DNA from: Hoeflea sp.
GTDB taxonomy: Bacteria; Pseudomonadota; Alphaproteobacteria; Rhizobiales; Rhizobiaceae
NCBI GenBank assembly: GCA_019084245.1
Contig: JAHRFE010000028.1
Location: 1 to 64,000 of the forward strand
Length of the DNA: 64,000 nt
Reading direction: 5' to 3'
Below are positions 27,805 to 35,290 of this stretch, one piece after another (the stretch's first letter is position 1; each line of letters begins with the position of its first letter). Under the pieces are notes generated by a model, which searched no databases, was not told the origin of the DNA, and was given only the letters and a program-made list of their open reading frames with translations. A program made the position numbers and the translations under genes.

Positions 27805-28306
27805 GCGCTTACCCCAATCGGCGGCTTTTGGCCGCGCATTGCCTTTGAGCCTGGCTATTCCCCGAAGTGAACGACTAACCGTTTTGCGCGCCCTTCACCC
27901 TTCTGGTGATGGGATACACTTGCCGTAGGCGCTGCCTGGCTCATGAAATCTTGTGAATCCGGATCATTTCCGGGACGGAGAAGCGGCTTCATGCCTTTGT
28001 GAGGGCGGATGGCCGCACCAATCACAATTCTCCGAGTGAGCAGATTTTTACGTGTTAATCCTTGCCTGAAGGTTAACTTCTTATCACCAGTGTTAAGGAT
28101 ATGTTTGGGTTAACGCGGGCTTGTCGCGCCATGCCTTGGTCAAGGGCTCGAAGGCGTTGCCGATTTTTTGGATTGTTGCCGACTGTTCAGCTTTGTCAGA
28201 TTTGATCGAAGGTGAAAAAGATGTGGTTACCTGCGCAAGCTTCGCGCAAGTTGCCTCAGGCAAAGACTTGGTCATCGATGACAATGATGTCACCAGGAAC
28301 CGAGCA
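27805..28306 (-). promoter_or_regulatory. Promoter region of the chemotaxis operon
   Basis: No convincing gene lies here. Four GTTAA motifs occur at 28054, 28072, 28092 and 28109, two of them as GTTAAC, spaced 17-20 nt apart. TTAA-containing elements are half-sites for CtrA in alphaproteobacteria, but the spacing here is not the classic 7 nt. The interval must contain the che operon start. No -35/-10 pair could be fixed. Confidence 0.4.
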
Positions 28307-28417
28307 ATGATTGTTCTAGGAATTGGCGCGATCGCAATCGCAACCGCCACACTCGCAAGCTTCTCCCTGCTTTTGCGCTCAAACGAAATGCGCGTCCGGC
28401 AGAACCCGGTTTTCTGA
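28307..28417 (+). CDS. Possible small single-span membrane protein
   Basis: The frame gives 36 residues starting at an ATG preceded by AGGA. Residues 2-24 are a strong hydrophobic helix (IVLGIGAIAIATATLASFSL), followed by a basic tail (LLRSNEMRVRQNPVF). The frame stays open upstream to 28121, so a longer form is possible. There is no recognisable family. It lies alone between the che operon promoter and the iron operon end. It is a weak candidate that could be chance. Confidence 0.25.
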   Translation: MIVLGIGAIAIATATLASFSLLLRSNEMRVRQNPVF

Positions 28418-28457
28418 ACAGGCCAGTGCCTGCGGAAAAATCTGAGGCCGACCTGCG

Positions 28458-29534
28458 TCAGATGGCAGCGATGTGATTGTCCCAGGCGCAGTCATGGGTC
28501 GAGTTTGCGAACCGGCCTGCCTCGCTTGAGCTGACAAACCCATCCCTGCTTGCCTGAACACCGCAGCTGCGGGACGCCGTTTCGATATGGAGCGGATGGC
28601 CGGATCGCGTGTCCAGCGTGACCACCGCACCGCCTTTCGGCGAGGCGATGGCAAGGGTGACCCCGTCATTGCCGATGGCGACAGACCCGGCATATTTGCC
28701 AAGCGCAAGGGCGGCATCATTCGGCAGATCCACCGAGACCAAGCCCGTATCTCCGCCCAGCCGGGCCAGAACCGGCACATCATCCATCATGTCGCCCTCG
28801 TACTGGCCTCCGATCCATACCTGGTGACGGGCATCCACGGCCATATGGCGCAGGGACAGCCGGTGCAGCCTGGCCGGCAAGGCGTGCGAGGAGATGAGAG
28901 TTCCGGTTTCGGTATCGATCAGAGCAATCGACGGCGCCATGGTCGGTAGATTGAGCTTGTGGCGGCCCTGATCGGGGTGGGTGCGGATCCCGCCATTGGC
29001 GACACACAGCGTCTTGCCGTCCGGCATGAGCACGATCTCGTGCGGGCCGATGCCGTGGGATGGGAATTCGCCGATACGGGTGAAGCCGGCGGTGGCGCCA
29101 TAGATGCCGATTATGCCGTCCCCGGTCTCAAACGCATTCTCGGCTGCAAACAGCACCTGACCGTCCGGCGAAAACACGCCGTGGCCATAAAAGTGCCGGT
29201 CTCTAGGCGTGTGAAAGGCAACCGGTGCGGACGCTCGGCCCTTGTGCAGGGCGACGGCGAAGTTACCGGGGCGCCGCGCAAAGGCTACCAGCCATTTGGC
29301 GTGCGCGCTGGTGGCAAAGCCGTGGCCCCGGCCCGGCAGCAGATGGGTTGAAACAAGGGCGCCCGCGCCGTCGAGGATCGCCACGCCATAGGCGCCTTGC
29401 GGGTCCATGTAGGCGGATGCGAACAGCAGCTCCGATTTGGCCAGCCGTTCCGCGCCGGCTGGCGTAAGGGCGGACAACCAGGCCAGACCGGCGCCCGCCA
29501 GGAAATTGCGCCGTTCAAGGACCAGCCGGCTCAA
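28458..29534 (-). CDS. DUF1513 periplasmic beta-propeller-like protein of iron-uptake operon
   Basis: The 358-residue product belongs to DUF1513, found downstream of imelysin and DUF1111 genes in proteobacterial iron-uptake clusters. The N-terminus MSRLVLERRNFLAGAGLAWL is a Tat-like signal (ERRNFL) followed by a hydrophobic stretch. The remainder has repeated beta-blade patterns (HGIGPHEIVLMPDGKTLCVA, RHMAVDARHQVWIGGQYEGD). It overlaps the preceding imelysin gene by 4 nt and is the last gene of the operon. Function within iron transport is unknown. Confidence 0.88.
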   Translation of the reverse strand: MSRLVLERRNFLAGAGLAWLSALTPAGAERLAKSELLFASAYMDPQGAYGVAILDGAGALVSTHLLPGRGHGFATSAHAKWLVAFARRPGNFAVALHKGRASAPVAFHTPRDRHFYGHGVFSPDGQVLFAAENAFETGDGIIGIYGATAGFTRIGEFPSHGIGPHEIVLMPDGKTLCVANGGIRTHPDQGRHKLNLPTMAPSIALIDTETGTLISSHALPARLHRLSLRHMAVDARHQVWIGGQYEGDMMDDVPVLARLGGDTGLVSVDLPNDAALALGKYAGSVAIGNDGVTLAIASPKGGAVVTLDTRSGHPLHIETASRSCGVQASRDGFVSSSEAGRFANSTHDCAWDNHIAAI

Positions 29535-30619
29535 TCTCCATCTCCGAACGAGAAGCCGACGGCCAGCCCCCCGGCCTGGGCGAATTCCCGATCCAGCCGC
29601 CCGATGATGATCTTGATGGCGTAGGCGAGATAGACCAGTTTTTCGCGTGTCTGCGGATCGGCCAGAAGCTCGTCAATCGGGGCATCTAGGCTGTCGGCTG
29701 TCCGGATAGCCTGGTTGAATTCAAAGCGGATGGTGTCTCCCAGCCGGGGCGCGAGGACCTGGGAAACCACTTCGATCCCGCTTCGGGTAAACAGCTCTTC
29801 GAGGCCCGACACCCCGGCGCTGATGGACGGCAACGTCATCTCCGAACGCCAGTAGAGCGCAGATTTTGCACGATCCCGAGCGGGGTTTTCCTTGTCGAGG
29901 AAAGCGCCGAGACGTGTGTCATGGATCGCCTCGAGCCCGTGGATCATCTGCCCCAGCACAACATTCAAGGCTTCAAGGTCTGTCCTGAACAACGGATTGT
30001 CCGGGCCGGGCTTCAGGAACACCGTCAGATAGGCGCTGCCCTGCGCCCAGCCGGCAATCAGCTCGCCGGAGAGGTTGGCGGTGTTGGTTGCAGCGGCCCG
30101 GCCAAACAGGCAGCGGTGGCTGGCATCGCCCTCAGCCAGGGCCTGGCTGCCTGAGCCAAACAGAATGAATTCGAGCGCGCCGAGCCCTTGCATGGCGACA
30201 CTCTGGCTGGCGAGCGAGGCCGCATCGGTGACGCTGTCATCCTTTGCCGCAATCGCTGCCTGGACCTGTTTCCTGCCGGTGCCCTTACGGTCTGGAAAGA
30301 AAAGGATGCGTTCCAGCCGGTTTTTCGACATCACCGCACCAAGCCGGAGCCACTCGATGCGCGACCATTGGCCTGCGGCATCGCGGAAAGCCGCGCGCGC
30401 CCGCTCCAGTGCTAAGTCCGACGGGTTGGCGCACAAGGCCTCAAAGGACGCCTGCAACTCACTTGCCGCAGCGCTGAAGCCGGCGTAGCGCGGACGAACA
30501 TAGTCGACAACCATTCGCTCCAGCACCGGTTCGATCGACGGTGCGGTCTCGACCTGCTCTGCCCTGGCGAAGCCCGGACCCAGCGTCAGCGCCAGAACGA
30601 CTGTCAGCAAAGGCCGCAT
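29531..30619 (-). CDS. Imelysin-family periplasmic protein (second copy, motif-degenerate)
   Basis: The 362-residue product has a signal peptide (MRPLLTVVLALTLGPGFARA) and an imelysin fold of two helical bundles. At the place of the GxHxxE motif it reads GLGALEF (residues 145-151), so the His is Gly147 while Glu150 is kept. This matches the imelysin group that lacks the complete motif. Imelysins are linked to iron uptake rather than proven proteolysis. The start shares one base with the DUF1111 stop, and DUF1513 follows with a 4-nt overlap. Confidence 0.88.
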   Translation of the reverse strand: MRPLLTVVLALTLGPGFARAEQVETAPSIEPVLERMVVDYVRPRYAGFSAAASELQASFEALCANPSDLALERARAAFRDAAGQWSRIEWLRLGAVMSKNRLERILFFPDRKGTGRKQVQAAIAAKDDSVTDAASLASQSVAMQGLGALEFILFGSGSQALAEGDASHRCLFGRAAATNTANLSGELIAGWAQGSAYLTVFLKPGPDNPLFRTDLEALNVVLGQMIHGLEAIHDTRLGAFLDKENPARDRAKSALYWRSEMTLPSISAGVSGLEELFTRSGIEVVSQVLAPRLGDTIRFEFNQAIRTADSLDAPIDELLADPQTREKLVYLAYAIKIIIGRLDREFAQAGGLAVGFSFGDGD

Positions 30620-32193
30620 CAGAGGCTTTCCAGAAACTTCAGCAGGCTGTCACGCTCGGCCTTGTCCAGCGCCGCGAAGCCGTCGCGGGCGGCCTGGGCC
30701 TCGCCGCCATGCCAGAGAATGGCTTCGGTCAGATTGCGCGCCCGTCCGTCATGCAGGAAAAACGTGTGGCCGTTGACGGTTTCTATCAGGCCGATGCCCC
30801 ACAGCGGCGGCGTGCGCCATTCCCGGCCATTGGCGACGCCAACCTGCTGGCCGTCGGCCAAGCCTTCGCCCATGTCGTGCAGCAGGATATCGGAATAGGG
30901 CCAGATCAGCTGGAACCGGTGCGCCGGGTTTTCCGCCGTGCGGGACGTGACAAATTTCGGAGTATGGCAGGAGGTGCAGCCGAGATTGTAGAACAGCTGC
31001 TTTCCGGCAAGCACGGTCTTGTCATCCACATCGCGTCGCGCCGGGACGGCCAGGTTCTCCGAATAGAACGTGACGAGTTCGAGGACCGGGTCGGGCGCTT
31101 CGGTGTCACCCAGGCCGGGCTGAACTCCGGTCGCGAGTTCCAGGCACTCGGTCTGGGCCGGGGTGCAATCGCCATGGCTGTTGGGTACATCCGGCGTGGA
31201 AATACCGATATCGCCGGCAAAGGCGCTGGCCGATTGCTGGCGCACGGTCGCATTCTGGGCCTTCCAGCCGAAACGGCCGATCGCGAGCTGCCCTGTAGCG
31301 GGATCACGGGACAGGGCGACGCGGCCCGACACACCATCGCCGTCATGGTCATCCGGGTCCGCGCGGGCAAGAATGTCAGCCGGTTGAATGGCTTCGATCA
31401 GCCCCATGCCGGTCATTGGCGGCGTCATGCGCGGCGACAAGGTCGTCTCCGGATCGAGCGGACCATAGCCGAGATCGGCGACGCTGTAGGCGGGCTTGCG
31501 CAGCGAGATCAGCGTTCCATCACCAAGTTCGACCGGCTGCTCCCGGTACTCGATCACCATGCGGCCTTCGGATCTCAAACCCGGCACCGCCAGGTCCTGC
31601 AACTGACCGCCATAGACTGGATCGGGAAGTGAGGCGACGAGGTGGTCTTCCAGAGCCTGACGCTCCTCGTCGGTCCGGGCCGGCCGGGCGAGACGCAGGA
31701 ACATCGATGTCGCATCCGCCGCCCCTTCCGGCGGATGGCCGCGGCCGTCCTTGATGTGGCAGCTCTGGCAGGCCCTTGCGTTAAACAGCGGACCCAGCCC
31801 GTCTGACGCCTGTGTCGAGGACGGCGACGAGACCCACAGCTTGCGGAACAGGGCGTTTCCGAGCTTGAAGGTCTCTTCTTCCTTGAAGGTCAGATTGGTG
31901 TTGAAGTGGGATAGCGAGTCCCTGTTGACCAGCTTGGTCGATGTGCCGGCGCCGCCCTGCATCACCTCGAATTTTTCTGCGGCCTCGAATGAATCTGCCG
32001 GCTCAACGACGCGCTCAACCCGCTTGCGGTCCGGCTCGGAAAGATCGTCGCGCGTGTGCGGCAGTTCAGCCAACTCGCCGGCTGCGACCGGGCTTCCCGC
32101 TATGAACAGGGCTGCAAGACTGCCCGCAAATGCTGATCTGAAGTGATGCGAACTTGGTCGCGCCGGAAGGAAAGCTGAAAATTTTTCGGTCAT
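30619..32193 (-). CDS. Di-haem c-type cytochrome of the DUF1111 family
   Basis: The 524-residue periplasmic protein belongs to DUF1111 (often labelled thiol oxidoreductase). Two CxxCH haem c sites are visible: CQSCHIKDG in the N-terminal third and CTSCHTPKF in the C-terminal third. A Sec signal (about residues 18-40, FAGSLAALFIAGSPVAAG) precedes. The MauG/CcpA-like arrangement suggests a redox role in handling ferrous iron, inferred from the operon. I chose ATG 32193. An in-frame ATG at 32286 would add 31 residues ahead of the signal and is less likely. Confidence 0.88.
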   Translation of the reverse strand: MTEKFSAFLPARPSSHHFRSAFAGSLAALFIAGSPVAAGELAELPHTRDDLSEPDRKRVERVVEPADSFEAAEKFEVMQGGAGTSTKLVNRDSLSHFNTNLTFKEEETFKLGNALFRKLWVSSPSSTQASDGLGPLFNARACQSCHIKDGRGHPPEGAADATSMFLRLARPARTDEERQALEDHLVASLPDPVYGGQLQDLAVPGLRSEGRMVIEYREQPVELGDGTLISLRKPAYSVADLGYGPLDPETTLSPRMTPPMTGMGLIEAIQPADILARADPDDHDGDGVSGRVALSRDPATGQLAIGRFGWKAQNATVRQQSASAFAGDIGISTPDVPNSHGDCTPAQTECLELATGVQPGLGDTEAPDPVLELVTFYSENLAVPARRDVDDKTVLAGKQLFYNLGCTSCHTPKFVTSRTAENPAHRFQLIWPYSDILLHDMGEGLADGQQVGVANGREWRTPPLWGIGLIETVNGHTFFLHDGRARNLTEAILWHGGEAQAARDGFAALDKAERDSLLKFLESL

Positions 32194-32238
32194 GTTTCGC
32201 CGGACGGAATTGTCTTCCGCCGACGAGGGAAAATGATT

Positions 32239-32267
32239 CGCCAGGATCATCCAATAATATCCTGGCG
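32239..32267. repeat. Inverted repeat between bfr and the DUF1111 gene
   Basis: CGCCAGGAT (32239-32247) and ATCCTGGCG (32259-32267) form a 9-bp perfect inverted repeat with an 11-nt spacer, between the bacterioferritin stop and the DUF1111 start. It could be an operator for an internal promoter or an mRNA hairpin that separates expression of the two halves of the operon. Confidence 0.45.
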
Positions 32268-32302
32268 ACGATTTCGTGACAGTCATTGCACTCTCTTTGC
32301 GA

Positions 32303-32786
32303 TCAGTCCTGATCTGCAGATGACGCGTTCAACTGGCCGTATTTCTGTTCGCCCAGATTGCCGAGCAGCTGCAGTTGGGTTTCGAGAAAATCGATGTGGC
32401 CTTCCTCGTCGGCGATCAGCGATTCGAAGAGGTTCTTGCTGACATAGTCGCCCTCTTTTTCACAGATATCGCGCGATTTGGTGTAGGCTTTCCAGGCATC
32501 CTGTTCGCCGGCCAGATCAGCTTCGAGAACCTCCTTCAGGTTCTGACCGATCCTGAGCGGCGCTACATTCTGCAAGTTGGGGAAGCCGTCGAGGAAGATG
32601 ATGCGCTCGACCAGCTTTGTCGGCGTGCTGCATTTCCTCGATGCTCTCCGCGCGCTCCTTGGCCGCGAGCTTGGTGAAACCCCAATCCTCCAGCAACCGG
32701 TAATGCAGCCAGTACTGGTTGACCGCGGCCAGTTCGAGAAACAGCGCTTCATTCAGGCATTCGACGACTTTTTTGCTCTTTTTCAT
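32303..32786 (-). pseudogene. bfr: Bacterioferritin gene with a single-base frameshift
   Basis: Bacterioferritin is a 24-subunit haem-containing iron store. Two frames together give a complete 160-residue protein: 57 residues from 32786 ([20 protein letters not shown], then the segment ending [10 protein letters not shown]), then a shift to a frame starting [11 protein letters not shown] and ending ASSADQD. The coding span is 484 nt, one more than 161 codons. The extra base is in the TTT at 32616-32618 (AAA on the coding strand). Ferroxidase residues E18, E51, H54, E94, E127, H130 and the haem ligand M52 are all preserved across the shift. Read literally, translation continues 32 residues out of frame and stops near 32517. 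It may be a real mutation, a sequencing error or a recoding site. Confidence 0.93.
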
Positions 32787-32817
32787 GGTATGTCCTATCG
32801 CGTTTGTGACAATGCTA

Positions 32818-33147
32818 TCACTTAGCGTATCCGGTCACGGGTGACGAATGTCTTTTCGCGGCGTTGTTTCTTTTTGCCTTTTCCATCCGCGTTCGCTGGT
32901 CGGCGATACGGTTGAGCAGTTCCACCACCTTGGGCGCGGGACTTTCCATGAGTTCATGATAACGCCGGGTCGTCTCGACGATGATGTTGATGACGCCGGG
33001 AAAACACCCGCAGCATTTGCCGCGGGCGCTCATGGCCTGGAACACCTTTCCCGGCGTGATCAATTGCCACTCATCGGCCACGAGGAAGTCATGGATGACG
33101 TCCTCGATGTCCTTGCTGGTGACGATGTTGCAGCTGCAAACGATCAT
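32818..33147 (-). CDS. bfd: Bacterioferritin-associated ferredoxin Bfd
   Basis: Bfd is a [2Fe-2S] protein that reduces bacterioferritin to release iron. The 109-residue product has cluster ligands Cys4 and Cys6 (MIVCSCN) and Cys45/Cys48 (GKCCGC). The basic C-terminal part after residue 70 ([20 protein letters not shown]) is longer than in the 64-residue E. coli protein. It is encoded directly upstream of bfr, 11 nt after the imelysin stop, as expected for its partner. Confidence 0.93.
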   Translation of the reverse strand: MIVCSCNIVTSKDIEDVIHDFLVADEWQLITPGKVFQAMSARGKCCGCFPGVINIIVETTRRYHELMESPAPKVVELLNRIADQRTRMEKAKRNNAAKRHSSPVTGYAK

Positions 33148-33158
33148 GGCGCTTTCTC

Positions 33159-34433
33159 TTACTGGAAGACCGCTTCGGGGCTGTCGAGGCTGTCGGAGCC
33201 TTCAAGCTCGATGGCGCCCAGGTCGAGCACGGCAATGGCGCGCTCGATCGAGCGCGTCTGCTTGATCAGACCGTCGATCGCCGCCTGAACCGTGGCGTTG
33301 CCTTCGGCATTGCCGGTGGCGATCATCTGGTCATAGGCTTCGACCGTCTCGGCACGGGCGACCATGGCGCCCATGGCCGTAATGGTGGCGTCGAGGTCCG
33401 CCGAAAGCTCTGCGGCAATGGCCGGCTCCTTCTGGCTCACAAGCTCCGCCAGCGACGGACCGGTCAGCTCGGTGCCGTCGGCGCGGGTGTAGGAACCGGT
33501 GAAGGCCGTTCGGATGCCCACGGCGTTGTAGTGATGCGAGTTGTGGGTGTTGTCGGAGAAGCAGTCATGCTCCTCTTCCGGGTCGCCCAGCAGCAGGCCG
33601 AGCTTCATGCGTTCGCCGGCCAGTTCCCCGTAGGACAGCGAGCCCATGCCAGTGAGAATAGCCGAGAGCCCGCCGGCGACGCCGGCTTCCTCAAGCGCCG
33701 CGCGCGCGGCGCCGCCGGCCTTCCAGTTGGCAACCATTTCCTCAAGATCGGCCACCAGCAGATCGCTCGCTGCGCCGAGATATTCCCGGCGCCGGTCGCA
33801 GTTTTCGCCCGTGCAATTCTCCAGGCTGTAGTCCGTGGCCGGGCGGGCACCGGCGCCCGGCCCGTTGCCGTTCAAGTCCTGGCCCCAGAGCAGGAATTCG
33901 ATGGCATGATAGCCCGAGGCGACATTGGCCTCGATGCCGCCGGCTTCCTGCAAGGTTCCGGAAATCAGCTCCGGTGTGATCTTGCCGGCGTCGATCATCG
34001 CGCCATTGATCTCGATCGCGGGATTGGCGATGACATTGGCGGTGAACAGGACATTCTCGTCGCTCTCCGTGCCGTAACTCGGATCGACGTAATCGATCAA
34101 TCCCTCGTCGAGCGGCCAGGCGTTCACGCGGCCTTCCCAGTCATCAACTATGGCGTTGCCAAACCGGTAAACCTCTGACTGCTGGTAGGGAACACGGGCG
34201 GCAAGCCAGGCAGTCCTGGCAGCCTCAAGCGTCTCCTCGTCGGGAGCCGCGAGGAATGCCTCGATGGTCGCGTCGAGAGCTTGCGCGGTTGTCAGGGAAT
34301 CCTGGTATTTCGCCTCGGCAATGGCGGCATAGTGCGCAATTACCGCTTCCGGCGTGACATCGGCATGAGCCATTGCGGTGAGCGAGGTCGAGGCCAGGAG
34401 GCCGAGCCCTATCAGTTTCGCGAGATGTTTCAT
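33159..34433 (-). CDS. Imelysin-family iron-regulated protein
   Basis: The 424-residue periplasmic protein has a signal peptide (cleavage near MAHA, about residue 24) and the imelysin GxHxxE motif at residues 174-179 (GYHAIEFLLWG). A second conserved block is CFSDNTHNSHHYNAVGIRTA. The family (IrpA/ICMP) is needed for growth under iron limitation in cyanobacteria, and in rhizobia it is often placed with bacterioferritin genes. The exact activity is uncertain despite the historic peptidase label. It lies 31 nt downstream of the Cys-rich gene. Confidence 0.93.
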   Translation of the reverse strand: MKHLAKLIGLGLLASTSLTAMAHADVTPEAVIAHYAAIAEAKYQDSLTTAQALDATIEAFLAAPDEETLEAARTAWLAARVPYQQSEVYRFGNAIVDDWEGRVNAWPLDEGLIDYVDPSYGTESDENVLFTANVIANPAIEINGAMIDAGKITPELISGTLQEAGGIEANVASGYHAIEFLLWGQDLNGNGPGAGARPATDYSLENCTGENCDRRREYLGAASDLLVADLEEMVANWKAGGAARAALEEAGVAGGLSAILTGMGSLSYGELAGERMKLGLLLGDPEEEHDCFSDNTHNSHHYNAVGIRTAFTGSYTRADGTELTGPSLAELVSQKEPAIAAELSADLDATITAMGAMVARAETVEAYDQMIATGNAEGNATVQAAIDGLIKQTRSIERAIAVLDLGAIELEGSDSLDSPEAVFQ

Positions 34434-34464
34434 GATCCGTTAAACTCCTGATTTTACTAATTCT

Positions 34465-34998
34465 TCAGTGCAGCGACGCACCCGATTGTGACGAGGCGAA
34501 CGCGGATGACCGGAAGTCGATATCAGCAAAGGCGCCCAGCGGGATCGGCGTGAGCCGGTGGCCATGACCGAGCAGCACCGCCGCATAGGCGCTCGCCCGG
34601 TCAACAACCTCGAAACAAGCCTCCGAACAGGTGAGCAGCTTGGCCGAATGCACCATCGCGGCCTCATCCCCATGCTGCGCGCCGGCCACCATGCCGAGCA
34701 CCAGGCATTCGTCGCGGCACAGATGACCGGTGCCCGGCTTGTAAAACCTCAAAGGACAGGTGGCGCATATGCCCAGACGTTCGATCAGGGACGTCATCAC
34801 ATCAAGCGCGTACTGGCCGTCAATTGCACCCAGCGCCTGGGCATGGGCGGACATGGCGGCATCCCAATAGCGCAAATCCCTGTGAGCCAGACCGGCCACG
34901 CAATTGCGATACCCGTTGACGACGAGGTTTTCCGGCTGCTGGCGAAGATACGCCGCTGCCGGGCAGTCCCCGCCTCCATCTCGATGTGATCGCGTCAT
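34465..34998 (-). CDS. Cys-rich protein of unknown function heading the iron operon
   Basis: This 177-residue protein is not recognised. It has no signal peptide or membrane helix. It carries eight Cys residues at 12, 33, 78, 81, 94, 98, 124 and 128, of which the last six form Cx2C, Cx3C and Cx3C pairs (GICATCPLRF, LCRDECLV, LTCSEACF). This suggests Fe-S or zinc binding. Eleven His residues are scattered. A GGGGTAGGC site precedes the ATG at 34998. It is in line with imelysin, Bfd and Bfr, so a role in iron or metal handling is inferred. The start region overlaps a 14-nt palindrome. Confidence 0.78.
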   Translation of the reverse strand: MTRSHRDGGGDCPAAAYLRQQPENLVVNGYRNCVAGLAHRDLRYWDAAMSAHAQALGAIDGQYALDVMTSLIERLGICATCPLRFYKPGTGHLCRDECLVLGMVAGAQHGDEAAMVHSAKLLTCSEACFEVVDRASAYAAVLLGHGHRLTPIPLGAFADIDFRSSAFASSQSGASLH

Positions 34999-35290
34999 GC
35001 CTACCCCACATGTTCAAACATGAGAATTTTGGTATTGTAATTGTAAAGTGGAGTCAAACTGTATAGTTTAGAATGACTCCAAAGAACGCCCAACCGGAGC
35101 TCCGGTAACTGATGGATTTTCAGTCAGATGACATGGTTTCGCCCAGCAAATCCCGCGCATCTGCCTTTCAACCAAAACCTCCTCAGCGGGTCCATTGCCG
35201 AATGCCTTGACCTGCCTATGTTCTCGACATCGCCGGACGCGCGGCCGAACGCGCGATTGGGCCCGAGCCGAGTTCTGAGGACATGCGTGG
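34999..35290 (-). promoter_or_regulatory. Promoter region of the iron operon with two inverted repeats
   Basis: An AT-rich stretch (35009-35080) stands out from its GC-rich neighbours. It contains the palindrome CATGTTCAAACATG (35009-35022) and an inverted repeat GGAGTCA (35050-35056) / TGACTCC (35074-35080), with AACT/AGTT arms inside. TTTAGAAT at 35067-35074 resembles an Irr-box half. These are candidate operators for an iron regulator (Irr, RirA or Fur). No gene is seen in the remainder. Confidence 0.5.

Noticed and set aside
32234-32249. A possible RirA box (TGA...TCA) upstream of the DUF1111 gene
   Set aside because: The spacer is 10 nt, not the 9 nt of the known element, and the overlapping 9-bp inverted repeat explains the symmetry better.
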